From: Pyxidicoccus sp. MSG2
GTDB taxonomy: Bacteria > Myxococcota > Myxococcia > Myxococcales > Myxococcaceae
NCBI RefSeq assembly: GCF_026626705.1
Contig: NZ_JAPNKC010000001.1
Location: forward strand, 2,170,001-2,234,000
Length of the DNA: 64,000 nt
Direction of reading: 5' to 3'
Made by a program: the position numbers and the translations under genes
Shown: positions 38,865 through 46,944 of the stretch, piece by piece
How positions within the stretch are numbered: the first letter of the stretch is position 1
Layout of the letters: each line of letters opens with the position of its first letter
The notes under the pieces: model-generated
What the model saw: only the letters and a program-made list of their open reading frames with translations
Database searches by the model: none
Told to the model about the DNA's origin: nothing

Positions 38865-40400
38865 ATGGCCATGACCGTGACGAGCTCCCTGAAAGACCGC
38901 ATCGAGAACCCGGAGTTGCTGACCAGGGTCGTCCCTGTCGAGGAGGCCGTGAAGCACGTGGCCGACGGCAGCACGGTGGCCATCAGCGGCTTCACCAAAT
39001 CGGGCGAGCCGAAGACCTTCCTTCCGGCCCTGGCCTGGTACTTCTCGCAGCAACTGCCGCAGGCGGGCATCACCCTGCTGTCCGGCGCCTCGCTGTCAGA
39101 GAACGTGGAGGGCCCCCTGGCGCCCTTCATCCGCAAGCGCGGTCCGTACATGTCGTCGGCCGCGTCGCGCCAGCGCATCCACGCCGGGGAGATGGACTTC
39201 ACCGACGTCCACCTGTCCGCCTTCGCGCGCAACCTGATGTACGGCTTCTACGGCGACATCGACGTGGCCGTGGTGGAGGTGTCGCGCATCCGGCCCGACG
39301 GGAGCGTCATCCTCACCTCCTCGGTGGGCATCAGCGTGGAGGCGCTCGCCCGCGCGAAGAAGATTGTCCTCGAGGTGAACACGGCGGTGCCGGACTACAC
39401 GGGCTTCCACGACATCGTCCCGCCCGCGGTGCACCCGCATGTGGGCTGGCCGCTGCCGGTGGTGAACGTGAGAGACCGCATCGGCACGCCGTACGTGGAG
39501 TTCGACTTGAGCAAGGTAGTGGCGGTGGTGGAGTCCCGCACGCCCGACCACCCGGTGCCCTTCAAGGCGGCGGACGACACGGACAAGCGCATCGCGCGCA
39601 ACGTGGTCGACTTCCTGCTCCAGTGCCGCGAGCAGTTCCACTGGGGCAAGCGCCTGCCGCCCATCCAGTCCGGCGTAGGCAACGTGGCCAACGCCATCAT
39701 CGGCGAACTCTACGACTCACCCTTCCAGAAGATTCGATTCTGGACCGAGGTGTTCCAGGACGGAATGCTGCGTTACGTGGAGGACGACGCGAAGTTCGAA
39801 TACGCATCCGCCACCGCGGTGTCCTTCTCCTCCGAGGGGCGCCAGCGCTTCATGCAGCTGTTCGAGCGGTGCCGCGACAGACTGGTGCTGCGGCCCATGT
39901 GGCTGTCCAACAGCCCGGAAATCATCTCCCGGCTGTTCGTCATCGCGATGAACACCCCCATCGAGGTGGACATCTACGGGCACGTCAACTCCACGCACAT
40001 CGACGGCTCGCGCATCGTCAACGGGCTGGGCGGCTCGGGAGACTTCTTCCGCAACGCGTACCTCAGCATCGTCCACACGCCGTCCACGCGCCGGCTGAAG
40101 GACGGGCGGACGGTGAGCTGTGTGATGCCGTACGTGCGGCACATCGACCACACCGAGCACGACATCAAGTGCGTCGTCACCGAGCAGGGCTACGCGCTCA
40201 ACATGGACATCCGCTCCCCGAAGCGGCGGGCGCAGGACATCATCGAGCGGTGCGCCCACCCGCACTTCCGGCCGCTGTTGCACGCATACCTGGCCATGTC
40301 GGGGGCTGGCGATGAGCCCCGCGCCACGGACATGCAGGCCCTGAACGGCTGGTGGCAGGACTACGACGCCGCGTGCCGCGCCTTTCCGGCGAGCCGGTGA
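38865..40400 (+). CDS. Acetyl-CoA hydrolase/transferase family protein
   Basis: The 511-residue CoA-transferase probably moves CoA between acetate and succinate or propionate (succinyl-CoA:acetate CoA-transferase type). The N-terminal half has the GSTVAISGFTKSGEPK motif. The C-terminal half holds IQSGVGNVANAIIG followed by RFWTEVFQDG, where the Glu is the likely covalent catalytic residue. Length fits the family (about 500). The ATG at 38865 is taken as start; a second ATG is two codons later and no strong ribosome binding sequence is seen. Its stop overlaps the start of the next TPR gene by one base. Confidence 0.88.
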   Translation: MAMTVTSSLKDRIENPELLTRVVPVEEAVKHVADGSTVAISGFTKSGEPKTFLPALAWYFSQQLPQAGITLLSGASLSENVEGPLAPFIRKRGPYMSSAASRQRIHAGEMDFTDVHLSAFARNLMYGFYGDIDVAVVEVSRIRPDGSVILTSSVGISVEALARAKKIVLEVNTAVPDYTGFHDIVPPAVHPHVGWPLPVVNVRDRIGTPYVEFDLSKVVAVVESRTPDHPVPFKAADDTDKRIARNVVDFLLQCREQFHWGKRLPPIQSGVGNVANAIIGELYDSPFQKIRFWTEVFQDGMLRYVEDDAKFEYASATAVSFSSEGRQRFMQLFERCRDRLVLRPMWLSNSPEIISRLFVIAMNTPIEVDIYGHVNSTHIDGSRIVNGLGGSGDFFRNAYLSIVHTPSTRRLKDGRTVSCVMPYVRHIDHTEHDIKCVVTEQGYALNMDIRSPKRRAQDIIERCAHPHFRPLLHAYLAMSGAGDEPRATDMQALNGWWQDYDAACRAFPASR

Positions 40401-42232
40401 TGGTGGAGCGCAACGGACGCGAAGCCTGGCCCCCCGAGGTGTCCGAGCAGATGCGCGAGGTGGACCGGCTGCGGAGGAGCGGCCGGTACGCGTCGGCGCT
40501 CGCGCTCATCCGACAGCTCGCGGAGGCGCACCCGAGACAGGTGCGCATCCTGAGCGAGCTGGGGCAGACGCTGGGCATCTGGGGTGGAGCGCCGGCGGAG
40601 GCGCTCGTCTGGTACGAGCGCGTGTTGGAGCTTGCGCCCGGACACAACACCACGCGGCTGCACCGCGCGCTCTCGCTGGCCCGGCTGGGGCGGCATGCGG
40701 AGGCGGTGGCGGACTTCGACGCGTTGGTGGCCGGCGGTTACCGCAAGGCGCTCGTCATCCACATGAAGCGCGCGGAGTCGCTGGAGGTGCTGGGCCGGGA
40801 TGTGGAGGCGGAGCGCGACTGGACGCTGGCGCTCGAGGAGGACCCGGACAATCCGTGGCTGCTCCAGCAGCGCGCCAGCGTGAGGACTCGCCTGGGGCGG
40901 TTGGCGGAGGCGGTGACGGACCTCACGGATGCACTCGCCACGCAGGAGGGTGAGGACGTGGACCCGGAGTTGCTGCGGGAGCGCGGGGCGCTGCGGACGC
41001 GGCTGGGAGACGTAGAGGGCGCGCGCGTGGACTTCGAAGCGGGGCTCGCGGCGTTTCGAGAGGGCGACCCGCCGGGATTGCTGGATGCGCTGCGAGCAGG
41101 GCTCGCGGACGCCACGCGCCGCTGACACGCGGTGGCTCCATTCGAGAGGGCAGCGCCAGCCGCGTCCGGAGCCAGGGGACTCCTCGCAAGCGGAACCACC
41201 GTGAGGCAGCAGGTAGCACGAGCGCCTGGAGCGGCAGGCGACCTGGGTCCGAGCCAGCACCGGGCACGCGACGACCACCGGCGCCTCCTGCGACTGGGGC
41301 GCGGAAGCCGCGGCGAGGCCGCCAGACATCACGGATGGAAGCTGGGTGGCGCCTGAAGGAGGGGTGTCCGTCCCCTGGGGCTCGGAGTCCTTGACGAGCG
41401 CCAGGGCGCGCCAGAGAACCGTTGCCGAGGCGAGGACCTCGGCTTCCGTCACCAACGCGCCCTCCTCGGCCGGCGCGCGTACCAATTCCACGAGCGCTCC
41501 CCATACCAGGCCCTCGCCCACCCGGGCGCTCCCCGGTGCCAGCGCCCCTTCACGTTCGCCTTGCTCCAGGACCTCGCGCACCATCGCCCGCGCCGCCCTG
41601 CCGTGCGACTGCTGCCCAAGCGCGCGTGGCGCACGCGGCCCGGAATCGTGGAGCTCATGCGGCCCCAGGTCATCTGCCCCGGCAGCATCTGGCTCGCACG
41701 GCACGGAGACCTCCGACTCATGCGCCCCCGTCGTAGCTGACCAGCAGACGTCTGACTCATGCGGCCCCGGGGCACCGCCCCCGGTGGTGACTGGCGCATA
41801 GGCCTCTTGAGCAGGTGCCAGGAGCGGCCCGAGTCCGCGTGGCATGTACGGACTCAACGCGTAGGGCGCATGGGGCCCAGGGGCATAGGGGTGCCAGTGC
41901 AGAAAGGTGAAGGCGAAGAGGCCGGGCTCCTCCAGGGCCGCACTGACCAGCTCCCACCAGAAGGAGAAGAAGGCCTGGCGGAAGTCCACGCCCTGCCTGC
42001 CGTGCTCACACTCGAAACCGCTGCGCGCCCGGATGCACAGGGTATTCTCGGCGAAGTCCCTCACCGCCAGCGCGAAGCCTCGCTTGCTGCCGTAGCGCCG
42101 GTAGAGCGTACCCACCGACACGCGCAGCGCCCGGGCCAATTCCGAGGCGTGCACGTTGTCGTACCCCCGAAGCGCCAACAACCCCGCCGCCTCGCACATG
42201 GCGTCGACGCGCATCTGCTCCAGAATTCCCAT
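40361..42232 (-). CDS. TetR family regulator with low-complexity insert and run-on C-terminus
   Basis: The N-terminal 115 residues are a normal TetR regulator: helix-turn-helix VHASELARALRVSVGTLYRRYGSKRGF (about 28-53), then a ligand-domain start. Residues about 117-210 form a Pro/His/Ala/Gly insert with GPHES, GAHESE and GPHEL repeats. Helices resume at ARAMVREVLEQGEREGAL, and the domain should end near residue 280 (about position 41390). No in-frame stop follows until 40361, so the open frame is 623 codons and its last part is antisense to the TPR gene. That tail looks like a non-coding shadow, so either the stop was lost or a frameshift exists. A palindromic operator candidate lies just upstream. 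Confidence 0.6.
   Translation of the reverse strand: MGILEQMRVDAMCEAAGLLALRGYDNVHASELARALRVSVGTLYRRYGSKRGFALAVRDFAENTLCIRARSGFECEHGRQGVDFRQAFFSFWWELVSAALEEPGLFAFTFLHWHPYAPGPHAPYALSPYMPRGLGPLLAPAQEAYAPVTTGGGAPGPHESDVCWSATTGAHESEVSVPCEPDAAGADDLGPHELHDSGPRAPRALGQQSHGRAARAMVREVLEQGEREGALAPGSARVGEGLVWGALVELVRAPAEEGALVTEAEVLASATVLWRALALVKDSEPQGTDTPPSGATQLPSVMSGGLAAASAPQSQEAPVVVACPVLARTQVACRSRRSCYLLPHGGSACEESPGSGRGWRCPLEWSHRVSAARGVREPCSQRIQQSRRVALSKRREPRFEVHARALYVSQPRPQRPALPQQLRVHVLTLLRGECIREVRHRLRQPPQASPHAGALLEQPRIVRVLLERQRPVALRLHIPAQHLQRLRALHVDDERLAVTAGHQRVEVRHRLRMPPQPGQRERAVQPRGVVSGRKLQHALVPDERLRRRSTPDAQRLPQLAQDAHLSRVRLRELSDERERRRVPAAPPQPVHLAHLLGHLGGPGFASVALHHHRLAGKARHAAS
40400..41125 (+). CDS. 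TPR protein of unknown function
   Basis: The 241-residue cytoplasmic protein is built of about six TPR-type helix pairs. Examples are YASALALIRQLAEAHPRQVR, EALVWYERVLELAPGHNTT, HAEAVADFDALVAGG, and further copies to the end. There is no signal peptide. Its ATG overlaps the TGA of the CoA-transferase gene (TGATG), so the two are translationally coupled. A protein-interaction role is all that can be said. The whole gene lies antisense to the unterminated TetR reading frame. Confidence 0.75.
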   Translation: MVERNGREAWPPEVSEQMREVDRLRRSGRYASALALIRQLAEAHPRQVRILSELGQTLGIWGGAPAEALVWYERVLELAPGHNTTRLHRALSLARLGRHAEAVADFDALVAGGYRKALVIHMKRAESLEVLGRDVEAERDWTLALEEDPDNPWLLQQRASVRTRLGRLAEAVTDLTDALATQEGEDVDPELLRERGALRTRLGDVEGARVDFEAGLAAFREGDPPGLLDALRAGLADATRR

Positions 42233-42606
42233 GCCCCTTCCCCCTGCCCCTCCGGGCGACTCACGGCTGGAAGTAACGTTCCTTCCACGCGCACCGGTCT
42301 ACCGGGTGGGTCTGACATGGGGTTGGCAACCGGTGGCGGTGGCGAGGGAGGGAGCAGCTCGCAACGCCGGCTCAGGCCCGGCGCGTTCCGCTCCTGCCGC
42401 CCAGGTGGAGTGGACCTGTAGCCCTGCGAGCTCCGGCCCTCGCGAGGTCCGGGGATTCGGAGCCAGGTCGTATCAGTCGCAGCATTCCGTCGCGGCCAAC
42501 ACCATCAAACTGGCTTGACTGGTTGAACATCTGCAGGCGCGTCCCAATCATTGCTGGAACCTCGCGCTGCAGGTCTCGTCGTGGAGGACACGGCAGGCTG
42601 CGAGCA
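42233..42606. promoter_or_regulatory. Intergenic region upstream of the TetR gene
   Basis: These 374 bp separate the minus-strand TetR start from the decayed plus-strand gene. The recognisable element is the near-perfect palindrome at 42268-42287. The rest shows no convincing coding frame; stretches around 42480-42540 are less GC-rich than average. Confidence 0.45.
42268..42287. promoter_or_regulatory. Palindromic operator candidate for the adjacent TetR regulator
   Basis: GGAAGTAACGTTCCTTCC (42269-42286) matches its own reverse complement except for one pair, and the flanking T/A extends the symmetry to 20 bp. It lies about 35 bp upstream of the TetR start codon, where an autoregulatory operator is expected. 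Confidence 0.65.
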
Positions 42607-43101
42607 ATGACGTTGCCTCATCGCGCCGAGCTGCTCGCGGACATCGCGCTGGTACACGACTTCGTGAACACCCTGGACGTGGAGAAGCGCACCGACGAGG
42701 CCTCCACCCCGGCGGCGCTCGCCACGTGGTTCCGCGGCCGGGACTGCTGGCTCCGGGAGACACGGTGTCGCCCGAGTCCTTCTCGGCGGCCATCCAGGTC
42801 CGCGAGGCGCTGCGAGCCGTGATGCTCGCGCACAACGGTGAGCCCGTGCGTCCGGAAGAACTGAAGACACTGGACCGGGTGGCGGCGGCCAGCCCGCTCA
42901 CCGTGGTTTCGGCCCCGAAGGCGTCACGCTGCGCGCGCCGGCGCAGGACGGGTGGAAGGCGCTGAGAGCATCTTCGTGGCGGTGGCCACCGCTGGTGGAC
43001 GACACCACCTCTCGGTGGATGGCGTCACCCGCCCGGTGGACCGGCGGTCAACGACTCCACGCGGGCCGTGCTGATGCGCGGCACCTCGGGATGAGGAGTC
43101 C
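42607..43101 (+). pseudogene. Frameshifted ABATE-domain (CGNR zinc-finger regulator type) gene remnant
   Basis: The first frame starts at the ATG 42607 and encodes an ABATE-like N-terminus (ALVHDFVNTLDVEKRTDE, ATPAALATWFRGR-like). Homology then jumps to another frame near 42740 (GLLAPGDTVSPESFSAAIQV) where one G of a G-run appears missing. It jumps again near 42910 (FGPEGVTLRAPAQDGWKAL). The CGNR zinc finger expected at the C-terminus was not found. After about 42965 only unassignable fragments remain, up to the dusA stop. Two separate frame changes argue for true decay and against a single sequencing error. The intact family regulates stress or antibiotic responses. Confidence 0.65.
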
Positions 43102-43106
43102 GAGCC

Positions 43107-44105
43107 CTATGCCGCGACGTCCGCCTCGGGAGAGCGGCGCACCTTCGCGAGCGCGGCGACGAGCACCTCCGGCCCCGCGCCCGACTTGTGCGCGTTCTCG
43201 CTCAGGTGCCTGCGCCATGCGCGCGCCCCGGGCAGCCCCTGGAAGAGCCCGAGCATGTGCCGGGTGATGGCCCCCAGCGGCGCCCCCTGCCGCATGCGCC
43301 GCTCGACGTACGGAAGCATCGCCTCCACGATGGCGTGCCGCTCGGGCGGGGCCTCCTGTGCGCCGAAGAAGCGGCGGTCCGCCTCGGCCAGCAGATAGGG
43401 GCTCTCGTAGACGGCGCGGCCCATCATCACCCCGTCCACGTGCTTCAGGTGGTCGGCGGCGGCGTCCATCGTCTTGATGCCGCCATTGATGCTGATGTCC
43501 AGGTGCGGGAACTCGGACTTGAGCCGGTAGACGAGCTCGTAGCGCAGCGGGGGCACGTCCCGGTTCTCCTTCGGGCTCAGCCCCTGCAACCACGCCTTGC
43601 GCGCGTGCACGATGAAGCGCGAGCAACCCGCGGCGGAGACCTTGCGCACGAAGTCCTCCAGCGTCGGCCACTCGTCCAGGTCGTCGATGGCGATGCGCGA
43701 CTTCACCGTCACCGGGATGCTGACGGCCTCACGCATGGCACCCACGAGGCGGGCGACGAGGTCCGGCTCCGCCATCAGGCACGCGCCGAAGCGGCCGGAC
43801 TGGACGCGGTCGCTCGGGCAGCCGCAGTTGAGGTTGATTTCGTCGTAGCCCCACTCCTGGCCGATGCGCGCCGACTCGGCGAGCGCGGCGGGCTCGGAAC
43901 CTCCCAACTGGAGCGCCACGGGGTGCTCCGCGGGCTCGTAGCCCAGCAGTCGCTCCCTGTCTCCGTGGATGACGGCGCCGGTGGTCACCATCTCCGTGTA
44001 GAGGAGCGTGTGGCGGCTGAGCAGCCGGTGGAAGTACCGGCAGTTCCGGTCCGTCCAGTCCATCATCGGCGCGACACACAGCGGCATGGGGCGAGGCGGC
44101 ATCAT
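43107..44105 (-). CDS. dusA: tRNA-dihydrouridine synthase A
   Basis: The 332-residue FMN enzyme reduces uridine to dihydrouridine in the D-loop of tRNA. The protein begins CVAPMMDWTDRNCRYFHRLL, typical of DusA, followed by TEMVTTGAV, QLGG, and the catalytic INLNCGCPSDRV motif with Cys96. Further FMN-site motifs are TVKSRIAID, VHARKAWL and SINGGIKT. The start is taken at 44105; an in-frame ATG at 44168 would add 21 low-complexity residues. It is divergent from the LysR gene to its right. Confidence 0.93.
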   Translation of the reverse strand: MMPPRPMPLCVAPMMDWTDRNCRYFHRLLSRHTLLYTEMVTTGAVIHGDRERLLGYEPAEHPVALQLGGSEPAALAESARIGQEWGYDEINLNCGCPSDRVQSGRFGACLMAEPDLVARLVGAMREAVSIPVTVKSRIAIDDLDEWPTLEDFVRKVSAAGCSRFIVHARKAWLQGLSPKENRDVPPLRYELVYRLKSEFPHLDISINGGIKTMDAAADHLKHVDGVMMGRAVYESPYLLAEADRRFFGAQEAPPERHAIVEAMLPYVERRMRQGAPLGAITRHMLGLFQGLPGARAWRRHLSENAHKSGAGPEVLVAALAKVRRSPEADVAA

Positions 44106-44262
44106 GGAAGAACCCGGGGAAGCACCTGGAGCGTCCCTCGAAGCTGGCCGCTCCCCTGGCGGTTGCATCTACCCGGCTTTCCCGCCCCTGCCCACCCCTC
44201 TTTGACGCCTGGACGCACGGACAGGGAGGAGGCGGACACCCGTCCCCTGTAGGCTTGCGCCC

Positions 44263-45177
44263 GTGTCCCCGAGCCCTCCCCTCCTGGATGACATGTTGCT
44301 CTTCGTCGAAGTCGTTGCGACGGGCGGCATCACCGCCGCCGCCGAGCGGCTGGGCCTGCGCAAGTCCACCGTGAGCCGCCGCCTCGCCGCGCTGGAGGAG
44401 CGGCTGGGCATCCGCCTGCTCGAGCGCAATACGCGCCGGCTGCGGCTCACCGAGGCGGGCCGCGACTACCACGCGCACTGCGCGCGGCTCGTCGCCGAGG
44501 CCCGCGAAGTCAATCGCGCGGTGAGCGAGTCCCGGGGCACGCCCCAGGGCACGCTGCGCATCGCCACCCTGTCCCTGCTCGGCGAACTGCTCACGCCCCT
44601 CATCTCCGAGTTCCTCCTGCGCCAGCCACGGATGCGCGTGGAGGTGTCGCTCGCCGAGGCCCACGTGGACCTCATCGCCGAGGAGTATGACCTGGCGCTG
44701 CGCACCGGGCCGCTCGCGGACTCCACGCTGGTGGCCCGCCGGCTCGGGCGCCTGCGCACGGGCTACTACGCCAGCCCCTCGTACCTGGGCCGCCACGGCA
44801 CCCCACACACGGCCGACGAGTTGCGGGGCCACGAGTGCGTGCTCCTCGCCGAGCCGGGCACGGACGAGGTCTGGTACTTCGGCGAGGGCCGGCGCGCGAA
44901 GACGGTGCCCGTGGCGGGCCGGCTGCGCGTGCCGAGCGTGCGCGCCGGACAGACGGCCGCGCGCGCGGGGCTGGGCGTGGTGCGGCTTCCCGCGTCGCTC
45001 GTCGTGGACGACGTGCGCGGGGGAATGCTCGTCCCCGTGCTGGAAGACGTGACGCCCCCGGGCATCCCCGTGTTCGCCGTCTACCCCAGCAGCCGCCAGC
45101 TCCCACCCAAGGTGCGCGCCTTCCTCACGCTGCTGTCCGAGCGCAGCGCCACGCTGCCCTGGGAGCCGGAAGCCTAG
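44263..45177 (+). CDS. LysR family transcriptional regulator
   Basis: The 304-residue regulator has an N-terminal winged helix-turn-helix (about 8-66; GGITAAAERLGLRKSTVSRRLAALEERLG) and a two-lobe periplasmic-binding-like effector domain (about 90-300). The helix pattern with KSTVSRRL resembles the LysR subgroup that controls oxidoreductases and efflux genes. It begins with GTG at 44263. The target is unknown; the thioredoxin and oxidoreductase genes just downstream on the same strand are candidates. Confidence 0.88.
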   Translation: MSPSPPLLDDMLLFVEVVATGGITAAAERLGLRKSTVSRRLAALEERLGIRLLERNTRRLRLTEAGRDYHAHCARLVAEAREVNRAVSESRGTPQGTLRIATLSLLGELLTPLISEFLLRQPRMRVEVSLAEAHVDLIAEEYDLALRTGPLADSTLVARRLGRLRTGYYASPSYLGRHGTPHTADELRGHECVLLAEPGTDEVWYFGEGRRAKTVPVAGRLRVPSVRAGQTAARAGLGVVRLPASLVVDDVRGGMLVPVLEDVTPPGIPVFAVYPSSRQLPPKVRAFLTLLSERSATLPWEPEA

Positions 45178-45306
45178 GGTCCGGGGCGCTTCGCGGAACA
45201 ATGCGTTGCGCCAGGGGCTCTCGTCCCCGCGCGCCCCCGCCATTAGACCTTTCTCCACACCGAGGCGCCGGACCGTGCGGGCCGCGCCTCCCGAGGAGGA
45301 AACGTC

Positions 45307-45660
45307 ATGGCGGGGAATGTCATCGAGCTGGCGGATGCGGACTTCCGGCGCGAGGTGCTCGAAGCGGAGGAGCCGGTGGTGGTGGACTTCACGGCCGCGT
45401 GGTGCCCTCCGTGCCGCATCATCGCACCCATGCTGGACGCACTGTCCACGGAGTGGCGGGGACGGATGAAGTTCACGAAAATCTCCACCGACTCGCACAT
45501 GGAGACGGCGCAGCAGTACGGCATCCGCGCCATGCCCACCCTGCTCGTCTTCAAGGACGGCAAGGTGGTGAAGCAGCTCGTCGGGGCCATGCCGCGCAAG
45601 CGCCTGGAGGAGGAGCTGCGCCCGTTCCTCGGAGAGGTCTCCCTCACGGCGGCGTTCTGA
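45307..45660 (+). CDS. Thioredoxin family protein
   Basis: The 117-residue cytoplasmic dithiol reductase has the active site WCPPC (Cys33, Cys36) instead of the WCGPC of classic thioredoxin, and the cis-Pro motif MPTLLVFKDG. WCPPC is found in some thioredoxin-like proteins and may alter redox potential. The start at 45307 has a very strong AGGAGG ribosome binding sequence. It is followed after 39 bp by the oxidoreductase gene, with an inverted repeat in between. Confidence 0.9.
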   Translation: MAGNVIELADADFRREVLEAEEPVVVDFTAAWCPPCRIIAPMLDALSTEWRGRMKFTKISTDSHMETAQQYGIRAMPTLLVFKDGKVVKQLVGAMPRKRLEEELRPFLGEVSLTAAF

Positions 45661-45676
45661 GGCGCTCGGGGCCGGG

Positions 45677-45697
45677 TTGCGTGGCATTCCCACGCAA
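45677..45697. promoter_or_regulatory. Inverted repeat directly upstream of the oxidoreductase start
   Basis: Perfect 8-bp arms TTGCGTGG (45677-45684) and CCACGCAA (45690-45697) flank a 5-base spacer. The repeat ends two bases before the ATG at 45700 and starts 17 bases after the thioredoxin stop. It could be an operator, a terminator stem for the thioredoxin gene, or a hairpin that masks initiation of the next gene. Confidence 0.5.
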
Positions 45698-45699
45698 TC

Positions 45700-46728
45700 A
45701 TGGCTAGTCATGCGCGCATGCGCGCAATCGAACTCCAGAAGACGGGCAGCATCGAGGGCTGGGTGCAGGTAGAGCGGCCGGAGCCGAAGCCGGGCCCGGG
45801 GCAGGCCCTGGTGCGAATCCGCGCCGTGTCCCTGAACTACCGTGACTTGTTCATCGCGCTGGGCAGGTACCCGGGCAGCCGCCCGTCCAACCTCATCCCC
45901 ACCTCGGACGGCGCGGGCGAGGTGGTGGCCGTGGGGGCCGGCGTCACGCGGGTGAAGCCCGGAGACCGCGTGGCGCCGACGTTCTTCCAGACGTGGACGG
46001 ATGGGCCGAGGACGCCGGAGAAGGTGGCCCGCGCGCTGGGGGGCAGCGTGGACGGGGTGCTCGCGGAGTACGTCGCCGTGGACGCCGAGGGACTGGTGCA
46101 CCTGCCGGAGCACCTCTCCTTCGAGGACGGTGCCACGCTGCCGTGCGCGGCCGTGACGGCGTGGAACTCGCTGGTGCCCGAGGGCGGGCTCGAGCCGGGG
46201 CAGACGGTGCTGGCACAGGGTACCGGCGGCGTCTCCATCTTCGCCCTCCAGCTCGCCCGGGCGCTCGGCGCGCGCGTCATCATCACCTCCAGCCAGGACG
46301 CGAAGCTGGAGCGTGCGAAGGGGCTCGGCGCGGATGGCACCGTCAACTACAAGCAGCACCCGAGCTGGGAGGAGCCGGTGCTGGCCCTGACGGGTGGACA
46401 GGGCGTGGACCACGTCCTGGAAGTGGGCGGTGCCGAGACACTGTCCCACTCCCTGCGCGCCACGCGGCCCGGCGGGCACATCTCCCTCATCGGCATGCTC
46501 AGCGGTGGCGTCGCGAAGCCGGACCCCGCCACCGTCGAGGCGAAGAAGCTGAACGTCCAGAGCACCTACGTGGGCAGCCGCGCCATGTTCGAGGACATGA
46601 ACCGCGTCATCACCCAGCACCGGCTGAAGCCCGTCATCGACCGCGTCTTTCCCTTCGAGCAGGCGCGCGAGGCGCTGCGCCACATGGAGGCGGGCGCCCA
46701 CTTCGGGAAGATTGTCGTCAAGCTCTGA
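45700..46728 (+). CDS. MDR-superfamily NAD(P)-dependent alcohol dehydrogenase, zinc-free type
   Basis: The 342-residue medium-chain oxidoreductase has a cofactor fold with the GTGGVSIFALQLARALGA glycine motif (about 182-199). The usual zinc site GHE is replaced by SDGAGEV and the four structural-zinc cysteines are absent. It therefore resembles quinone-oxidoreductase-like members of the family. The substrate is unknown. Starts at 45700 or, in frame, at 45718 (MRAIEL) are both possible; neither has a clear ribosome binding sequence, and a hairpin occupies that position. Confidence 0.85.
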   Translation: MASHARMRAIELQKTGSIEGWVQVERPEPKPGPGQALVRIRAVSLNYRDLFIALGRYPGSRPSNLIPTSDGAGEVVAVGAGVTRVKPGDRVAPTFFQTWTDGPRTPEKVARALGGSVDGVLAEYVAVDAEGLVHLPEHLSFEDGATLPCAAVTAWNSLVPEGGLEPGQTVLAQGTGGVSIFALQLARALGARVIITSSQDAKLERAKGLGADGTVNYKQHPSWEEPVLALTGGQGVDHVLEVGGAETLSHSLRATRPGGHISLIGMLSGGVAKPDPATVEAKKLNVQSTYVGSRAMFEDMNRVITQHRLKPVIDRVFPFEQAREALRHMEAGAHFGKIVVKL

Positions 46729-46834
46729 AGCCGACGCGGCGGGGGCCGGCTTCGCGGCGCTACCGTTGACGGATGCCGGCCTGACGGCCCTGAGTACCCG
46801 CCGTCCGGCACCGGCAGTGAAATAAAACGAAGTG

Positions 46835-46919
46835 TGGAGATTCTCTCCAGGTAGGGTAGTCACGGGCGCGCCACGGGGGCGTCACGAACGCGTGACAGCC
46901 CCGGGCAAGCCTCGCCCGG
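46835..46919. promoter_or_regulatory. Structured leader with three palindromes ahead of the phosphate genes
   Basis: Three elements lie in the 216-bp gap before the DUF47 gene. TGGAGA-TTC-TCTCCA (46835-46849) resembles an operator. GTCACG and CGTGAC are 4 bases apart (46881-46896). CCGGGC (46901-46906) pairs with GCCCGG (46914-46919). AT-rich sequence (AAATAAAACGAAG) near 46820 could be part of a promoter. I cannot match a Pho box. Confidence 0.45.
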
Positions 46920-46944
46920 ACATCCGGGCGACCTGGAGGGACGG

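Noticed and set aside
43729..46863. 1044-codon minus-strand open frame
   Set aside because: It is antisense to LysR, thioredoxin and oxidoreductase genes, all of which have clear motifs.
46835..46944. Pho box upstream of the DUF47-PiT genes
   Set aside because: The elements are inverted repeats, not the direct CTGTCAT-type repeats of a Pho box.
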